The notes beneath the pieces were generated by a model. That model was given only the letters and a program-made list of their open reading frames with translations. It ran no database searches and was not told the DNA's origin. Below, in pieces: positions 62,831 to 64,000 of a stretch of 64,000 bases of DNA (position 1 is the first letter of the stretch; the number at the start of each line of letters is the position of its first letter). The stretch is taken from positions 76,584-140,583 of the forward strand of contig DGWD01000009.1 of the NCBI GenBank assembly GCA_002395155.1, given 5' to 3'. This stretch comes from Treponema sp. UBA4267 (lineage in GTDB: Bacteria; Spirochaetota; Spirochaetia; Treponematales; Treponemataceae). The position numbers and the translations under genes are program-made.

Positions 62831-63955
62831 ATGAGTAGAAAATTACATAACATCCTTATTACAGGTGGAGCCGGATTTATCGGTTCAAACTTTATTCATT
62901 ATTTATTTGGAATGTCATCGGCAGAAGGGAACCTTTTTGACGATGCTAATTTTGACGGAACAGTTGTAAACGTAGACTGTTTGACTTATGCAGGAAACCT
63001 TGAATCTTTGAAAGACATTGAAGAGAAGTTTGGTGGAAAACGCTACTTCTTTGAAAAAGTTGATATCTGTGACCGCGAAAATATTGAACGCATTTTTAAG
63101 CAGTATGATATAGATACAGTAATTCACTTTGCTGCAGAAAGTCACGTAGACCGTTCAATTCTTGGTCCAGAAGCATTTATGAAAACAAACGTAATGGGAA
63201 CTTTTACATTACTTGATGTTGCAAGAAACTACTGGAAAAAAGAAGATGGAAGCATTCGTGATGACGTACTTTTCCATCACATTTCAACAGACGAAGTTTA
63301 TGGTTCACTTGGAGAAACAGGTTACTTCCGCGAGGATACTCCTTATGACCCAAGAAGTCCTTACTCTTCATCAAAAGCATCTTCTGACCACATTGTAATG
63401 GCTTACTTCCACACATATGGTTTGCCAATTACTTTATCAAACTGTACAAACAACTATGGTCCATACCAGTTCCCAGAAAAACTTCTTCCACTTATGATTT
63501 CAAACATCCGCGACGGAAAGAATCTTCCTGTTTACGGAAAGGGAGACAATATCCGCGACTGGATTTATGTAGAAGACCACAACCGTGCTGTCTGGCTGAT
63601 TGTAAACAAGGGTGTGACTGGTGAAAAGTACAACATCGGCGGTGAAAATGAATGGCAGAACATTAAGCTGCTTCATAAGGTAATTGAACTTACTGCAAAA
63701 GAAACTGGTAAAAAAGTAGAAGATGTAGAAAAGACAATTACATATGTAAAAGACCGTCCTGGTCACGACAAACGCTACGCAATTGACTGTACAAAAATCA
63801 AGACAAAGCTCGGTTGGGAAAGAAAGATGACTTTCGAAGAAGGTTTGCAGGAAACTGTAAAGTGGTACCTCAAGAACTCAGACTGGATTAACCACATTTT
63901 GTCTGGAGACTATAAGAACTGGATTTCTAAGAACTATACAGAACAGGGTAGATAA
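62831..63955 (+). CDS. rmlB: dTDP-glucose 4,6-dehydratase
   Basis: NAD-dependent short-chain dehydrogenase making dTDP-4-keto-6-deoxyglucose for surface sugars such as rhamnose. 374 residues: Rossmann motif ITGGAGFIGSNF (residues 10-21), DTVIHFAAESHVDRSI, catalytic HISTDEVYGSLGE (Thr, Asp, Glu) and YSSSKASSDH (Tyr-x-x-x-Lys). TNNYGPYQFPEKLLPL completes the RmlB pattern. Codon choice differs from most of the window: more C-ending codons (TTC, TAC, GAC, AAC) and TCA for serine, consistent with high expression or different history. The rest of the rml cluster would lie downstream. Confidence 0.95.
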   Translation: MSRKLHNILITGGAGFIGSNFIHYLFGMSSAEGNLFDDANFDGTVVNVDCLTYAGNLESLKDIEEKFGGKRYFFEKVDICDRENIERIFKQYDIDTVIHFAAESHVDRSILGPEAFMKTNVMGTFTLLDVARNYWKKEDGSIRDDVLFHHISTDEVYGSLGETGYFREDTPYDPRSPYSSSKASSDHIVMAYFHTYGLPITLSNCTNNYGPYQFPEKLLPLMISNIRDGKNLPVYGKGDNIRDWIYVEDHNRAVWLIVNKGVTGEKYNIGGENEWQNIKLLHKVIELTAKETGKKVEDVEKTITYVKDRPGHDKRYAIDCTKIKTKLGWERKMTFEEGLQETVKWYLKNSDWINHILSGDYKNWISKNYTEQGR

Positions 63956-63962
63956 TGTGTAA

Positions 63963-63976
63963 GGCCGCTGGCGGCC
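63963..63976 (+). repeat. GC-rich hairpin after rmlB
   Basis: GGCCG (63963-63967) and CGGCC (63972-63976) form a 5-bp stem with a 4-base loop, strikingly GC-rich for this genome. No T-run follows within the window, so its role is not clear. Confidence 0.4.
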
Positions 63977-64000
63977 GGTGTTCTATAGCAAAGCGTTAAA

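Noticed and set aside
1..64000. tRNA, rRNA, CRISPR arrays, transposases, integrases, phage genes, toxin-antitoxin pairs
   Set aside because: I looked for these on both strands and saw no supporting sequence; all longer frames are accounted for by chromosomal housekeeping or envelope genes.

Overview
The window is a strongly AT-rich, gene-dense bacterial chromosome segment that I assign to the genus Treponema or a close, probably commensal or gut-dwelling, relative (inference). The evidence is spirochaete-type gene order (uvrA next to an lptD-like gene; tamB-bamA-skp-mutS), a BpuR/PUR-domain protein, and many Treponema-style secreted proteins without wide homology. An aroB gene for the shikimate pathway argues for a less host-reduced lifestyle than the syphilis spirochaete. 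There are no rRNA or tRNA genes, CRISPR arrays, insertion sequences, phage genes or gene-free stretches over 300 bases.

Layout. 63-1610 (-) is a sodium:solute symporter with a near-consensus promoter. 1764-8036 carries uvrA and the OstA/LptD-type outer-membrane protein. 8104-14070 is an overlapping set phoH, HD-phosphohydrolase (PgpH type), ybeY, corC-like and a TPR protein, closed by a bidirectional terminator against a small secreted-protein gene (14084-14950, -). 15009-30495 is a remarkable run of 13 co-directional, mostly overlapping genes: prfB (with a programmed +1 frameshift), a PEGA-like envelope protein, ftsY, a lipoprotein with a repeat tract, lolC-lolD-lolE, mcsA-mcsB-clpC, a phosphoribosyltransferase, a secreted beta-helix-like protein and rnhB. 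30505-34640 (-) holds bpuR, then the tmk, secreted protein, aroB and cysteine desulfurase set. 34715-44666 is the outer-membrane assembly operon tamB-bamA-skp with mutS. After comF, 45606-51789 is a cheW operon (cheW, degenerate DegT-fold protein, nadK, recN, unknown, HD protein). 51825-57021 has a LysM/LytM protein and, on the minus strand, two phosphohexomutases and a DnaQ-type exonuclease. 57171-63955 has an orphan MetQ-like binding protein, secreted proteins, an HTH-PTS IIA fusion, a transglutaminase-like protein, a pseudouridine synthase and rmlB.

Functionally the window is dominated by envelope construction (LptD, TamB, BamA, Skp, LolCDE, LytM-domain proteins, FtsY), protein quality control (McsA/McsB/ClpC), genome maintenance (UvrA, MutS, RecN, RNase HII), translation (RF2, YbeY, pseudouridine synthase) and signalling (a c-di-AMP phosphodiesterase candidate, CheW, PTS IIA).

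The strongest unexpected signal is at promoter scale. At least eight operon-leading genes have a TATAAT-like -10 box only 6-8 bases before the start codon and no ribosome binding site, implying leaderless mRNAs. Another group of genes has ordinary 20-50 base leaders with Shine-Dalgarno sequences. No clearly new multi-gene defence or metabolic system is present. The best candidates for new biology are the PLP-lysine-less DegT-fold protein translationally coupled to cheW, the active-site-altered McsB, and the operator-like repeats at the metQ, pgm and symporter promoters.
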